DNA of 64,000 nucleotides from Mesorhizobium carmichaelinearum (GTDB lineage Bacteria > Pseudomonadota > Alphaproteobacteria > Rhizobiales > Rhizobiaceae): contig NZ_FZQR01000005.1 of the NCBI RefSeq assembly GCF_900199455.1, forward strand, positions 248,001 through 312,000. Reading direction: 5' to 3'. Shown in pieces: positions 24,570 through 33,129 of this stretch. Every line of letters starts with the position of its first letter. The stretch's first letter is position 1. The position numbers and the translations under genes are program-made. The notes beneath the pieces are model-generated. The model saw nothing but the letters and a program-made list of their open reading frames with translations. It searched no databases and had not been told where the DNA came from.

Positions 24570-25238
24570 CTAGCCCGCGCCAGCCGCCGTCTCGATCTCC
24601 TGGAGATAAAACACCTTGCTCGGCTGCAGATGGTCGACGCAGAGCTGTGCCAGCACCCAGTTGTCGCGCCGTTTCATGGCCTCGATCATCATTGCGTGGT
24701 GTTGCCGCGAGACGTCGAGCTTTTCCTTGTCGGCCAGCGAATTGGCCCGCACCGGCAGGCTGAGGCGCATATAATGTTCGATCGAGGAGACGAGATAGGC
24801 GTTGCCGCAGGCCGAGAACATGGTCAGGTGGAAGCGGTCATTGGCCTCGTGGATGCCCCGGAGATAGCCTGCGTCGACATGGCCGCTGTAGATGCGGTGG
24901 ATCTCGGTCAATTCGGCGATCAGCTCGTCGCTGGCCGGCAGGCGGATCATCAGCGCGGCCTGGCGCTGCAGCATTTCGCGCACTTCGTAGATCTGCCGCA
25001 CTTCGTCGGGTGAAAGCCGCCGCACCATGGCGCCCTTGTTGCGCTCGCGCGTGACGATGCCGAGCTTTTCCAGCTGGTAAAGCGCCTGGCGGATGGTGTG
25101 GCGCGAGACCGGGAAACGGGCAAGCAGCACGTCCTCGACCAGCCGTTCGCCCGGCGCCAGCCGGCCGAAGATGATGTCCTCCTCCAGCGCGTGAACGGTG
25201 TCGGCTTCCTTGCCGCCATAGTCGAAACTGTTGAGCAT
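24570..25238 (-). CDS. GntR-family regulator, FCD subfamily
   Basis: 222 residues. The winged helix reads ALEEDIIFGRLAPGERLVED, then FPVSRHTIRQALYQLEKLGI and VTRERNKGAMVRRL. The FCD effector domain follows with EVREMLQRQAALMI, EANDRFHLTMFSACGN and SRQHHAMMIEAMKRRD, which carry the metal-binding Asp and His residues. It is divergent from the sugar-acid operon at 25484 and probably represses it until the sugar acid binds. Operator candidates lie at 25328-25405. Confidence 0.92.
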   Translation of the reverse strand: MLNSFDYGGKEADTVHALEEDIIFGRLAPGERLVEDVLLARFPVSRHTIRQALYQLEKLGIVTRERNKGAMVRRLSPDEVRQIYEVREMLQRQAALMIRLPASDELIAELTEIHRIYSGHVDAGYLRGIHEANDRFHLTMFSACGNAYLVSSIEHYMRLSLPVRANSLADKEKLDVSRQHHAMMIEAMKRRDNWVLAQLCVDHLQPSKVFYLQEIETAAGAG

Positions 25239-25327
25239 CGCGAACCCTTGCTGTCCCGGGACAGGCCGGGATGTACTGGCTCACCTTAGCCCGATTTCCC
25301 GCGCTCCGGCAACCGACGGGTGTCATC

Positions 25328-25405
25328 GGATAATTGATAATATGCGAGCATTATTGGCGTAAATCAGCCATCTCTGCACAAAATCGTCCAGGATTATTGA
25401 CAATC
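25328..25405. promoter_or_regulatory. Two similar 15-bp words between gntR and the dehydratase operon
   Basis: GGATAATTGATAATA (25328-25342) and GGATTATTGACAATC (25391-25405) match at 12 of 15 positions, 63 bp apart, in an AT-rich part of the divergent promoter. The second copy is roughly palindromic (GATT and AATC ends). They are the best candidates for GntR binding. Confidence 0.5.
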
Positions 25406-25483
25406 TGAAAGCGACGGCTATCGTTACCTCCATCGGCGCGGCCTGGCCGCGCCGAGCGCAAGGTTCGGTCGAGGGGACGGGTT

Positions 25484-27214
25484 TTGGCATATCGTGGCCT
25501 CAGAAAAGGCGTGACCAGCTACGGCGACCCGGCGTTCTCGCTGTTTCTGCGCAAGGCCTTCATCAAGGCCGCCGGCTATTCCGACGACGCGCTCGACCGG
25601 CCAATCGTCGGCATTATCGACACCGCCAGCGACTACAATCCCTGCCATGGCAACGCGCCGCAGCTGATCGAGGCGGTCAAGCGCGGCGTGATGCTGTCGG
25701 GCGCCCTGCCGATGGTGTTTCCGACCATCTCCATCCACGAATCCTTCGCCCACCCGACCTCGATGGTGCTGCGCAATCTGATGGCGATGGACACCGAGGA
25801 GATGGTGCGGGCGCAGCCGATGGACGCGGTGGTGGTCGTCGGCGGCTGCGACAAGACCTTGCCGGCGCAGATCATGGGCGCCATCAGCGCCGACCTGCCG
25901 ACGGTGGTGGTGCCGGTCGGGCCGATGGTGGTCGGCCACCACAAGGGCGAGACGCTCGGCGCCTGCACCGACTGCCGCCGGCTGTGGTCGAGCCGTCGCG
26001 CCGGCGAGATCGACGCCGCCGAGATCGAACTGGTCAATGGCCGGCTGGCGCCTTCGGTCGGCACCTGCATGGTGATGGGCACGGCCAGCACCATGGCCAT
26101 CATCGCCGAGACCATGGGTCTCGCGATAGCCTTCGCCGCCTCCATTCCCGCACCGCTCGCCGAGCGGGTCCGTTCGGCCGAAGCCTCGGGCCGGGTCGCC
26201 GCCGCCCTTGCCGTCAGCGGCAGGCCATTCCCCAGCGAACTCGTCACACCGGCCTCGATCCGCAACGCCATGGTGGTCATGCAGGCGATCGGCGGCTCGA
26301 CCAACGGCATCATCCACCTGGCCGCCATCGCCGGCCGCGCCGGCCACGCGGTCGATCTGGCCGATTTCGACCGCATCGGCCGCGAGGTCCCGGTGCTGGT
26401 CGATCTGAAACCATCGGGCGAGCACTATATGGAGCATTTCCACGAGGCCGGCGGGGTGCCGCGCCTGCTCGCCGAACTTGCCGGCTTCCTCGATCTCAGC
26501 GTTCCGGTCATCGGTGGCGGCACGCTGGCCGATCGGGTGATGCGGCGCCAGGACATGCACGAGCAGCAGGTCATCCGCCCGCTCGGCCAGCCGCTCAAGG
26601 CGCAGGGCGCCATGGCGGTGCTGTCGGGGAATCTGTGTCCGCGCGGTGCCATCATCAAGCATTCGGCGGCGACGCCGGCGCTGATGCAGCACACCGGCCG
26701 CGCTGTGGTCTTCGAGTCGGTGGCCGACCTTGCCGAACGCATCGACGATCCCGATCTCGATGTCGCGGCCGATGATGTGCTGGTGCTGCGCAATGCCGGG
26801 CCGAAGGGCGCGCCCGGCATGCCCGAAGCCGGCTATATACCGATCCCGAAAAAGCTCGCCGCCGAGGGCGTCAAGGACATGGTGCGGCTGTCGGACGCCC
26901 GCATGAGCGGCACCGCCTTCGGCACCGTCATCCTGCACGTCTCGCCGGAAGCCGCAGCCGGCGGGCCGCTTGGCCTGGTGCGCGACGGCGATAGGATCCG
27001 GCTCGATGTCGCCGGGCGGCGCATCGACCTTTTGGTCGACGACGCGGAACTCGCACGCCGCGCCGCCACCACGCGGCCAGCCGTCGAACGGCCCGAACGC
27101 GGCTACGCCCAGCTCTACCACGACCATGTGCTGCAGGCCGACCAGGGCTGCGACTTCGATTTCCTCGTCGCGCCGCCGGCGGCCGCCGCCGATATCGAGG
27201 AGGCCGCGCAATGA
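25484..27214 (+). CDS. IlvD/Edd-family sugar-acid dehydratase
   Basis: 576 residues. Iron-sulfur and magnesium motifs of the family are present: DYNPCHGN (about 45), VVVGGCDKTLPAQ (about 125), APSVGTCMVMGTASTMA (about 195), and RLSDARMSGTAFGTVILHVS near 475. The last resembles pentonate/hexonate dehydratases rather than housekeeping IlvD. With a lactonase, a DHDPS-like lyase and a sugar dehydrogenase in the same run, it probably dehydrates an aldonic acid to a 2-keto-3-deoxy acid. The start is a TTG at 25484 after GAGGGGAC. The stop overlaps the next start. Confidence 0.92.
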   Translation: MAYRGLRKGVTSYGDPAFSLFLRKAFIKAAGYSDDALDRPIVGIIDTASDYNPCHGNAPQLIEAVKRGVMLSGALPMVFPTISIHESFAHPTSMVLRNLMAMDTEEMVRAQPMDAVVVVGGCDKTLPAQIMGAISADLPTVVVPVGPMVVGHHKGETLGACTDCRRLWSSRRAGEIDAAEIELVNGRLAPSVGTCMVMGTASTMAIIAETMGLAIAFAASIPAPLAERVRSAEASGRVAAALAVSGRPFPSELVTPASIRNAMVVMQAIGGSTNGIIHLAAIAGRAGHAVDLADFDRIGREVPVLVDLKPSGEHYMEHFHEAGGVPRLLAELAGFLDLSVPVIGGGTLADRVMRRQDMHEQQVIRPLGQPLKAQGAMAVLSGNLCPRGAIIKHSAATPALMQHTGRAVVFESVADLAERIDDPDLDVAADDVLVLRNAGPKGAPGMPEAGYIPIPKKLAAEGVKDMVRLSDARMSGTAFGTVILHVSPEAAAGGPLGLVRDGDRIRLDVAGRRIDLLVDDAELARRAATTRPAVERPERGYAQLYHDHVLQADQGCDFDFLVAPPAAAADIEEAAQ

Positions 27215-28146
27215 ACGCCGCGCAGCCGCAGATGACGGCCGGACCCCGCCAATGCCTGCCGCCGCGCATGCCGGTGCGGCGCAGCACCAATCGTCTGCCG
27301 CCGGGCACCTGCGACACGCACGCCCATGTCTTCGGGCCGGTCTCGCGTTTCCCGCTCGCTGGCGGCCGCGGTTACACGCCCGCGCCGGTCACCATCGACG
27401 ACTACCGGCAGGTCATGGCGGCCTATGGCATCGACCGGGCCGTGCTGGTGCATCCGAGCGTCTACGGTTTCGACAACAGCGCGCTGTTCGAGGCGCTGCA
27501 GGCGATGCCCGACAGGCTGCGCGGCGTGGCGGTGATTTCGCCGAGGGCGCCCGAGAGCCTGTTTGAAAGGGCGCACCTTCTGGGCGTGCGTGGCCTGCGC
27601 ATCAATCCGCGCAATCCGGCCGGCCTGACGATGAAGGATTTTCCCGATGTCGCCGAACGCGTCCGGCAGTTCGGCTGGCACATCCAGCTGCAGATCGGCA
27701 TCGAGGATTTTGCCGATCTCGGTTCGGTCGCGGCCAATGCCGGCGTGCCCATCGTCATCGACCATTTCGGTTTCCCCAACCTGGCGCTCGGGCCGGAGGG
27801 CCGCGCCTTCTCGGCGCTTGTCGAGCTTGCCGCCGCCGGCTTCTGCTTCATCAAGCTCGGCGCGCCCAACCGGGTGACGGAGAGCCTCGAGTGCTATGAC
27901 GCGCTTGCGCCCTTTGTCGAGCGGCTGGTCGAGCGGGCGCCGGATGCGCTGCTGTGGGCGCTCGACTGGCCGCACACCGAGTGTTTCGAGACGGTGCCGG
28001 ATGACGACCGCATCGTCGATCTCGTCCAGGACTGGCTGCCGACGGCGGAACTGCGCCGCAAGGTGCTCGTCGACAATCCTGGCCGGCTCTACTGGGCGGC
28101 CGAACCCGGCCCGGCACCACGGACACATGACGGACCAGCACCATGA
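27211..28146 (+). CDS. Amidohydrolase-family lactonase (COG3618-like)
   Basis: 311 residues of the TIM-barrel amidohydrolase-2 group. Metal motif CDTHAHVFGP is near residue 34, then LVHPSVYGFDN, RGLRINPRNPAG, VIDHFGFPNL and LLWALDWPHTE near 255 with the conserved Asp. Related enzymes open 2-pyrone-4,6-dicarboxylate or sugar lactones such as L-fuconolactone. Here it most likely opens the lactone formed by the Gfo/Idh/MocA dehydrogenase. ATGA overlaps link it to both neighbours. Confidence 0.88.
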   Translation: MNAAQPQMTAGPRQCLPPRMPVRRSTNRLPPGTCDTHAHVFGPVSRFPLAGGRGYTPAPVTIDDYRQVMAAYGIDRAVLVHPSVYGFDNSALFEALQAMPDRLRGVAVISPRAPESLFERAHLLGVRGLRINPRNPAGLTMKDFPDVAERVRQFGWHIQLQIGIEDFADLGSVAANAGVPIVIDHFGFPNLALGPEGRAFSALVELAAAGFCFIKLGAPNRVTESLECYDALAPFVERLVERAPDALLWALDWPHTECFETVPDDDRIVDLVQDWLPTAELRRKVLVDNPGRLYWAAEPGPAPRTHDGPAP

Positions 28147-29060
28147 CCAGACTGAAGGGCGTCATCGCCGCCACGCCAACCTCGCTCAAGGCCGACCTGT
28201 CGATCGACATCGACCGGCTGCTCGGCCATTGCCGCTGGCTGCTTGGCGAGGGCGGCTGCGACGGCATCAACCTGCTCGGCACCACCGGTGAAGCGACATC
28301 GTTTTCGGTCGAACAGCGCATCGCCGCCATGCGCGCGGTGGCCGGCTCCGGCCTGCCGCTCGGGCGCATCATGGCCGGCACCGGAGCGTCGGCTCTTGGC
28401 GATGCGGTGGCGCTGACCAGGGCCGCGCGCGACCTCGGCTTTGCCGGGGCGCTGCTGTTGCCGCCCTTCTACTACAAGGGCATCGATGCCGCGAGCCTGG
28501 CCGACCATGTCGGCGCGGTGATCGCGGGAGCCGGTCCGCAGGGCCTGAAAATCTACCTCTACCATATCCCGCAGAACACCGGCGTGCCGTTCGCCGCCGA
28601 CACGGTGGCGCGGCTGCGCGACCGCTTCGCCGATATCGTCGTCGGCTTGAAGGACTCCTCCGGTGACATCGCCTTTTCGCGCGACCTCGCCGCGCGCTTC
28701 CCTGGCTTCGACGTGTTTCCGAGTTCGGAAGGCAGCCTGGCCGAATGGAAGCTTTCGCGCTTTGCCGGCTGCATATCGGCCACCACCAACATCACCGGCG
28801 CGCTGTCCCGGATCGCCTGGTCGGATCCGGAGGGGGAGAAGGGCCGTCAGGCAGTGGCTTCGGCGATGGCGATCCGCGGCGTGCTCGCGGGCTTTCCGCT
28901 GATGGCGAGCGTCAAGGCAGCACTTGCCGCGATGACCGGCGATGCCGGCTGGGAGCGGCTGATGCCGCCGCTTCGCCGCCTGTCGTCGTTCGAGCGGACG
29001 GAGCTGTTTGCCCGGCTGGGCAAGACCGATTTCGCGGCATCGCCGGCCGCGGCCGGCTGA
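28143..29060 (+). CDS. Dihydrodipicolinate synthase-family lyase (KDG aldolase / keto-deoxy acid dehydratase type)
   Basis: 305 residues of the class I DapA/NanA fold. LLGTTGEATSFSVEQRIAAM holds the GTTGE loop, IYLYHIPQNTG the catalytic tyrosine (about 140), and VVGLKDSSGD the Schiff-base lysine (about 165). In sugar-acid operons such enzymes cleave or dehydrate 2-keto-3-deoxy acids, the product expected from the upstream dehydratase. DapA itself is unlikely given the context. Translationally coupled to the lactonase gene. Confidence 0.9.
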   Translation: MTRLKGVIAATPTSLKADLSIDIDRLLGHCRWLLGEGGCDGINLLGTTGEATSFSVEQRIAAMRAVAGSGLPLGRIMAGTGASALGDAVALTRAARDLGFAGALLLPPFYYKGIDAASLADHVGAVIAGAGPQGLKIYLYHIPQNTGVPFAADTVARLRDRFADIVVGLKDSSGDIAFSRDLAARFPGFDVFPSSEGSLAEWKLSRFAGCISATTNITGALSRIAWSDPEGEKGRQAVASAMAIRGVLAGFPLMASVKAALAAMTGDAGWERLMPPLRRLSSFERTELFARLGKTDFAASPAAAG

Positions 29061-29172
29061 GAAACGGAGTTCAGGAAGCAGAACAGGGTCCGACAGAGGG
29101 AACTGAAAAATCAGGCGCGCCAGCCGGACCCCGGGCGTGCATCGCAGAAGAAACCAACGGAGGAGAATGACA

Positions 29173-30141
29173 ATGAAGAGACGTACACTGATCGCATTGG
29201 CGGCGGCAGCCGTCGCAGCCGGCGCGCTGCACATCGCGCCGGCGCTGGCGCAGTCGAAGGAGATCGTCTACCTGGCGCCGGCGCTCGACGTGCCGTTCTG
29301 GCGCACCGTGTCCAAGGGCGTCGAGGCCGGCGCCAAGGCCGGCGGCTACTCCTTCCAGGCGCTGGAGGCACAGAACAACGCGCAGAAGCAGCTCACCAAC
29401 GCGCAGGACGCCATCACACGGGGCGTTGCCGGCATCGTCATCTCGCCGACCGATTCCTCGACGGCGCCCAGCGTGCTGAAGCTCGCCGCGGCCGCCAAGA
29501 TCCCGGTCGTCATCTGCGATATCGGCACCACCGAAGGCGACTATGTCTCCTTCATCGCCTCCGACAACACCGCCGGCGCCAAGGGTGTCGGCGAGGCGGT
29601 CGCCGCGGCCGCCAAGGCCAAGGGCATGAAGGAAACGCCCTATGGAATGATCACCATCTCGCTCGCCCGCATCAACGGCCAGAAGCGCACCGATGGCTTC
29701 CGCGGGGCGATGGAGGCCGGCGGTTATGGCAAGGAGATCGCGCTGCAGCAGATGCAGGCCTACACGGCGGACGAATCCTTCAAGTTCGCGCAGGACATGC
29801 TGACCGGCAATCCGAACCTGAAGGCGATGTTCATCGAGGCCGATTCCCCGGCACTCGGCGCGCTGCGGGCGATCAAGGCCAGCAACCGCGCCGGCGACAT
29901 CATTGTCGGTGCCTTCGACGGCGTTCCCGAATTCGTCGACCTCCTGAAGAGCGGCGAACTGACGGCGGCCGGCATGCAGCAGCCCTGGCTGATGGGCCAG
30001 ACGGCGGCCAATTCGCTGATCGATCATCTCGCCGGCAAGACCCCGCCGAAGGAGGTTCTGGTTCCGGTAATGATCGCCACCAGCACCAACATCGAGCAGA
30101 TCCTTCCCGAAGCCAAGAAGAACGTTTTCGGCGAGGAGTGA
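29173..30141 (+). CDS. Sugar ABC transporter periplasmic binding protein, operon 2
   Basis: 322 residues. The signal peptide is MKRRTLIALAAAAVAAGALH, ending at ALAQS. The RbsB-like mature part has YLAPALDVPFWRTVSKGVEA, GVAGIVISPTDSSTAPSVLK, FIASDNTAGAKGVGEAVA and IIVGAFDGVPEFVDLLKSGE. GGAGGA eight bases before ATG 29173 favours it over the in-frame ATG at 29167. It follows the catabolic genes and precedes the ATPase and permease, so it should bind the same sugar or sugar acid the pathway degrades. Confidence 0.92.
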   Translation: MKRRTLIALAAAAVAAGALHIAPALAQSKEIVYLAPALDVPFWRTVSKGVEAGAKAGGYSFQALEAQNNAQKQLTNAQDAITRGVAGIVISPTDSSTAPSVLKLAAAAKIPVVICDIGTTEGDYVSFIASDNTAGAKGVGEAVAAAAKAKGMKETPYGMITISLARINGQKRTDGFRGAMEAGGYGKEIALQQMQAYTADESFKFAQDMLTGNPNLKAMFIEADSPALGALRAIKASNRAGDIIVGAFDGVPEFVDLLKSGELTAAGMQQPWLMGQTAANSLIDHLAGKTPPKEVLVPVMIATSTNIEQILPEAKKNVFGEE

Positions 30142-30154
30142 TCCGGATCGGCGG

Positions 30155-30181
30155 GCCGCGCCGGGCAAACTCCGGCGCGGC
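30155..30181 (+). promoter_or_regulatory. Stem-loop after the binding-protein gene
   Basis: GCCGCGCCGG and CCGGCGCGGC are exact inverted repeats around a seven-base loop, followed by TTCTCTT. It sits 14 nt after the binding-protein stop and upstream of the ATPase gene. It probably attenuates transcription or protects the upstream mRNA, raising the amount of binding protein. Confidence 0.7.
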
Positions 30182-30202
30182 TTCTCTTGCGGATCGGCAG
30201 GG

Positions 30203-32098
30203 ATGAACAGGCACATGCAGGCATCGACGACAGCCCTGTTCACGGCGAGCGGCGTGCAGAAATCGTTCGGCCGCACCCGTGCGCTCAGCAACGCCTCGAT
30301 CACGCTGCGGCGCGGCGAGATCCATGCGCTTCTCGGCGCCAACGGCGCCGGCAAGTCGACGCTGTCGCGCGTCATCTGCGGCCAGATCCGGCCCGATTCC
30401 GGCGACATCGCCTTCCGCGAAAAACCCTTCGCCATCCGTGGCCCCCGCGACGCCATCGATGCCGGCATCGCGCTGGTCATGCAGGAGACCAGCCTGGCGC
30501 CGGACCTGTCGGTGGTGGAAAACATCTTCCTGCCCGAACTCGGCCGGCCCGGCCTGCCGCGGTTCGGTGCCATGCGCCGGAAAGCCGAGGTCATACTCTC
30601 CCGCCTCGGCCAGCGCGCGCAGTTGCCGCTCGATGGCGACGTGCGCGCGCTTTCGGCGGCGCAGCGGCAACTGGTCGAGATCGCCAAGGCGCTGGCGCAG
30701 GAAGCCGACCTCATCATCTTCGACGAACCGACGGCCTCGCTCAGCCCTGGCGAGGTCGAGCGGCTGTTCGACATCATGCTGCGGCTGCGCGGCGAGGGCA
30801 GGGCGCTGGCCTTCGTCTCGCACCGGCTGGAGGAGGTGTTCGCGGTCACCGACAGGGTGACGGTGCTGCGCGAAGGGCGCACCGTCGCCGCCGACCTTGC
30901 GACCGCCGCGCTCACCCAGACCGAGCTGATCCGCCATATGGTCGGCCGCGAGCTCAGCCATATCTACAGCGAGCGGGCGCCGGCCGACCATGCCGCCAAG
31001 CCGGTGGTGCTCAAGGTCGAGAGACTGAAGAGCGCGCCACTGGTGCGCGACGTCTCGTTCGAGCTGCGGCGCGGCGAGATCGTCGGCCTGGGCGGCCTGG
31101 TCGGCGCCGGCCGCTCCGAGACGCTGGAAGCGATCTTCGGCCTGCGCCAGCGCGACGGCGGCAGCGTGTGGCTCGACGGAAGGCCGTTTTCACCGCGCAA
31201 GCCGGCGCAGTCGATCCGCGCCGGCGTCGGCTTCGTGCCGGAGGACCGCCGCCGCCAGTCGATCGTGCCTGACATGAGCGTGCGCGAAAACCTTCTGCTT
31301 GCGCATCTCGGCGCGCATCGCGGCTTCGGGCTCGCCTATCGCCGGCGCGATGCGAAGGTCAAGCAGCTGCTCGCCATGCTCGGCCTGCCACCGGACCGGC
31401 TGCTCGACGCCAGCATGCTGAATTTCTCCGGCGGCATGCAGCAGAAGATCATCATCGCGCGCTGGCTGATGCTGGAGCCGCAAGTGATGCTGCTGGACGA
31501 GCCGACCAAGGGCGTCGATATCGGCACCCGCTCATCGATCTACGCCATGCTGCGCGAGATCGCCGACAGTGGCGTGGCGGTGCTGGTCGTCTCCTCGGAT
31601 TTCGACGAGCTGCTCGGCATTTGCGAGCGCGTCGTGGTGATCAGCGACGGCATGTCGATCGCCGACATGCCGAGCGCGGTGCTCGACGAGGAGAAGCTGA
31701 CGCTGCTGGCAGCACCACGCACGTCGATGGAACGCAATGTCCGCTTCCTGCGCGAGCTGGCTGCCGATCATGGCGGGGCCGCCTTCTGGGGGCTGATCGA
31801 GGGCGAAAGACTGTTCTGCCTGAAATCCTCGGTCGCCGACCAGAGCGCTTCGCCCGGTTTCGGCGACGGCGCGGCGGTGGGGTTTCACCAAACGCGGATC
31901 GCCGCGGCACTTGCCGCCGGCAGTGCCGATTTCGTCACCGAAGCCGATGGCGGCCTGTCGACGCTGATCGTCCATGTCGCGGGTTCGCGCGGCCATTCGA
32001 TGGGCGCGGCCGGACTGGTGCTCCCGGCAGGGGCCGCGAGGGTAGCCGCGGATCGCCTCGCCGACCGCATCCGCGCCCACTATGCCGCGACGGACTAG
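30203..32098 (+). CDS. Sugar ABC transporter ATPase (RbsA-like) with an extra C-terminal domain, operon 2
   Basis: 631 residues against about 500 for RbsA. Domain 1 has Walker A GANGAGKST, LSAAQRQLVEIAKAL and Walker B LIIFDEPTASL. Domain 2 has GLVGAGRSETLEA, FSGGMQQKI and MLLDEPTKGVDIG. After VLDEEKLTLLAA about 120 additional residues follow (RNVRFLRELAADHGGAAFWG to RLADRIRAHYAATD). These look like a small alpha/beta sensor domain, possibly GAF- or IclR-effector-like. The reading frame has no break, so it is a true fusion. Confidence 0.9.
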   Translation: MNRHMQASTTALFTASGVQKSFGRTRALSNASITLRRGEIHALLGANGAGKSTLSRVICGQIRPDSGDIAFREKPFAIRGPRDAIDAGIALVMQETSLAPDLSVVENIFLPELGRPGLPRFGAMRRKAEVILSRLGQRAQLPLDGDVRALSAAQRQLVEIAKALAQEADLIIFDEPTASLSPGEVERLFDIMLRLRGEGRALAFVSHRLEEVFAVTDRVTVLREGRTVAADLATAALTQTELIRHMVGRELSHIYSERAPADHAAKPVVLKVERLKSAPLVRDVSFELRRGEIVGLGGLVGAGRSETLEAIFGLRQRDGGSVWLDGRPFSPRKPAQSIRAGVGFVPEDRRRQSIVPDMSVRENLLLAHLGAHRGFGLAYRRRDAKVKQLLAMLGLPPDRLLDASMLNFSGGMQQKIIIARWLMLEPQVMLLDEPTKGVDIGTRSSIYAMLREIADSGVAVLVVSSDFDELLGICERVVVISDGMSIADMPSAVLDEEKLTLLAAPRTSMERNVRFLRELAADHGGAAFWGLIEGERLFCLKSSVADQSASPGFGDGAAVGFHQTRIAAALAAGSADFVTEADGGLSTLIVHVAGSRGHSMGAAGLVLPAGAARVAADRLADRIRAHYAATD

Positions 32099-32103
32099 AA
32101 GAG

Positions 32104-33129
32104 ATGACCGACCCAACCACGACCGACGAGGAACGCCCCGCCATGGCCGCACATGAAACCATCGCCGCCGGTGAGGGCAGGCCGCTGCAGCTGGTGAGAT
32201 GGCTGACCGGCCGGCTCGAGATCAGGATGCTGTCGCTTGCCGTGCTGATCGCCGTGACGCTGTCCTTGGCCTCACCCTACTTCCTGACCGCGAACAATGT
32301 CTTGAACCTGCTCGACCAGTCGGTCGTCGTCGGCATCGTCGCCATCGGCATGACCTTCGTCATCCTGACCGGCGGCATAGACCTTTCGGTGGGGGCGGTG
32401 GCGGGGCTGACCGGCATCATCTTCGGCCTGGTCGTCCAGCCGCTCGGCCTGCCCTTCGGCGCGCTGGTAGCGCTTGTTTCGGGTGCCGCGATCGGCCTCG
32501 TCTCGGGCGTGCTGATCAGCTATTTCGGCCTTGCCGCCTTCGTCGTCACGCTCGGCATGATGTCGATCGGCCGCAGCCTCTGCTACATCTTCTCCGGCGG
32601 CATCTCGATCTCGGCCATTCCCGAGACGCTGAGCGACTTCGTCTACGCCAAGGTCGCCTTTATCCCGATGAACGTCTTCGTGCTCATCGTGCTCTATCTC
32701 TTGGCCTATCTCTATCTCGGCTACACCAAGGGCGGGCGCACCATCTATGCCATCGGCTCCAATGTCGAGGCAGCGCGCACCGCCGGCCTCAACGTCGTCG
32801 GCTACGCCATCCTGCCCTATGTCGTCTCGGGCGCGCTGTCGGCGGTTTCGGCGCTGCTCTTGGCCGGCAAGATCCTCTCCGTCGATCCGCTTGCCGGCAA
32901 TCTGCTGGAGCTCGACGCCATCGCCGCCGTGGTCATCGGCGGCGCCAGCCTGTTCGGCGGACGGGGCTCGATCATCGGCACGCTGATCGGCGTCTTCATC
33001 ATGGTGATGATCCGCAACGGCCTCAACCTTATGGGCGTCTCGCCCTTCTGGCAGGGGTCGGCCATCGGCGCCATCATCATCGCCGCGGTGCTGGTGGAAA
33101 GGCTGGTCAGCCGGCGAGGCGCAAGGTGA
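32104..33129 (+). CDS. Sugar ABC transporter permease (RbsC-like), operon 2
   Basis: 341 residues starting MTDPTTTDEERPAMAAHETI, with a ~35-residue soluble N-terminus and then multiple membrane helices. Family motifs: GMTFVILTGGIDLSVGAVAG, AAFVVTLGMMSIGRSLCYIF, TIYAIGSNVEAARTAGLNVV and VIGGASLFGGRGSIIG. It starts 6 nt after the ATPase stop, and its TGA overlaps the GTG start of the oxidoreductase gene. Confidence 0.93.
   Translation: MTDPTTTDEERPAMAAHETIAAGEGRPLQLVRWLTGRLEIRMLSLAVLIAVTLSLASPYFLTANNVLNLLDQSVVVGIVAIGMTFVILTGGIDLSVGAVAGLTGIIFGLVVQPLGLPFGALVALVSGAAIGLVSGVLISYFGLAAFVVTLGMMSIGRSLCYIFSGGISISAIPETLSDFVYAKVAFIPMNVFVLIVLYLLAYLYLGYTKGGRTIYAIGSNVEAARTAGLNVVGYAILPYVVSGALSAVSALLLAGKILSVDPLAGNLLELDAIAAVVIGGASLFGGRGSIIGTLIGVFIMVMIRNGLNLMGVSPFWQGSAIGAIIIAAVLVERLVSRRGAR

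Noticed and set aside
25424..27211. A 595-codon open frame on the minus strand opposite the dehydratase gene
   Set aside because: Composition-driven shadow of a GC-rich gene; the plus-strand product has full family motifs, the minus-strand one has none.
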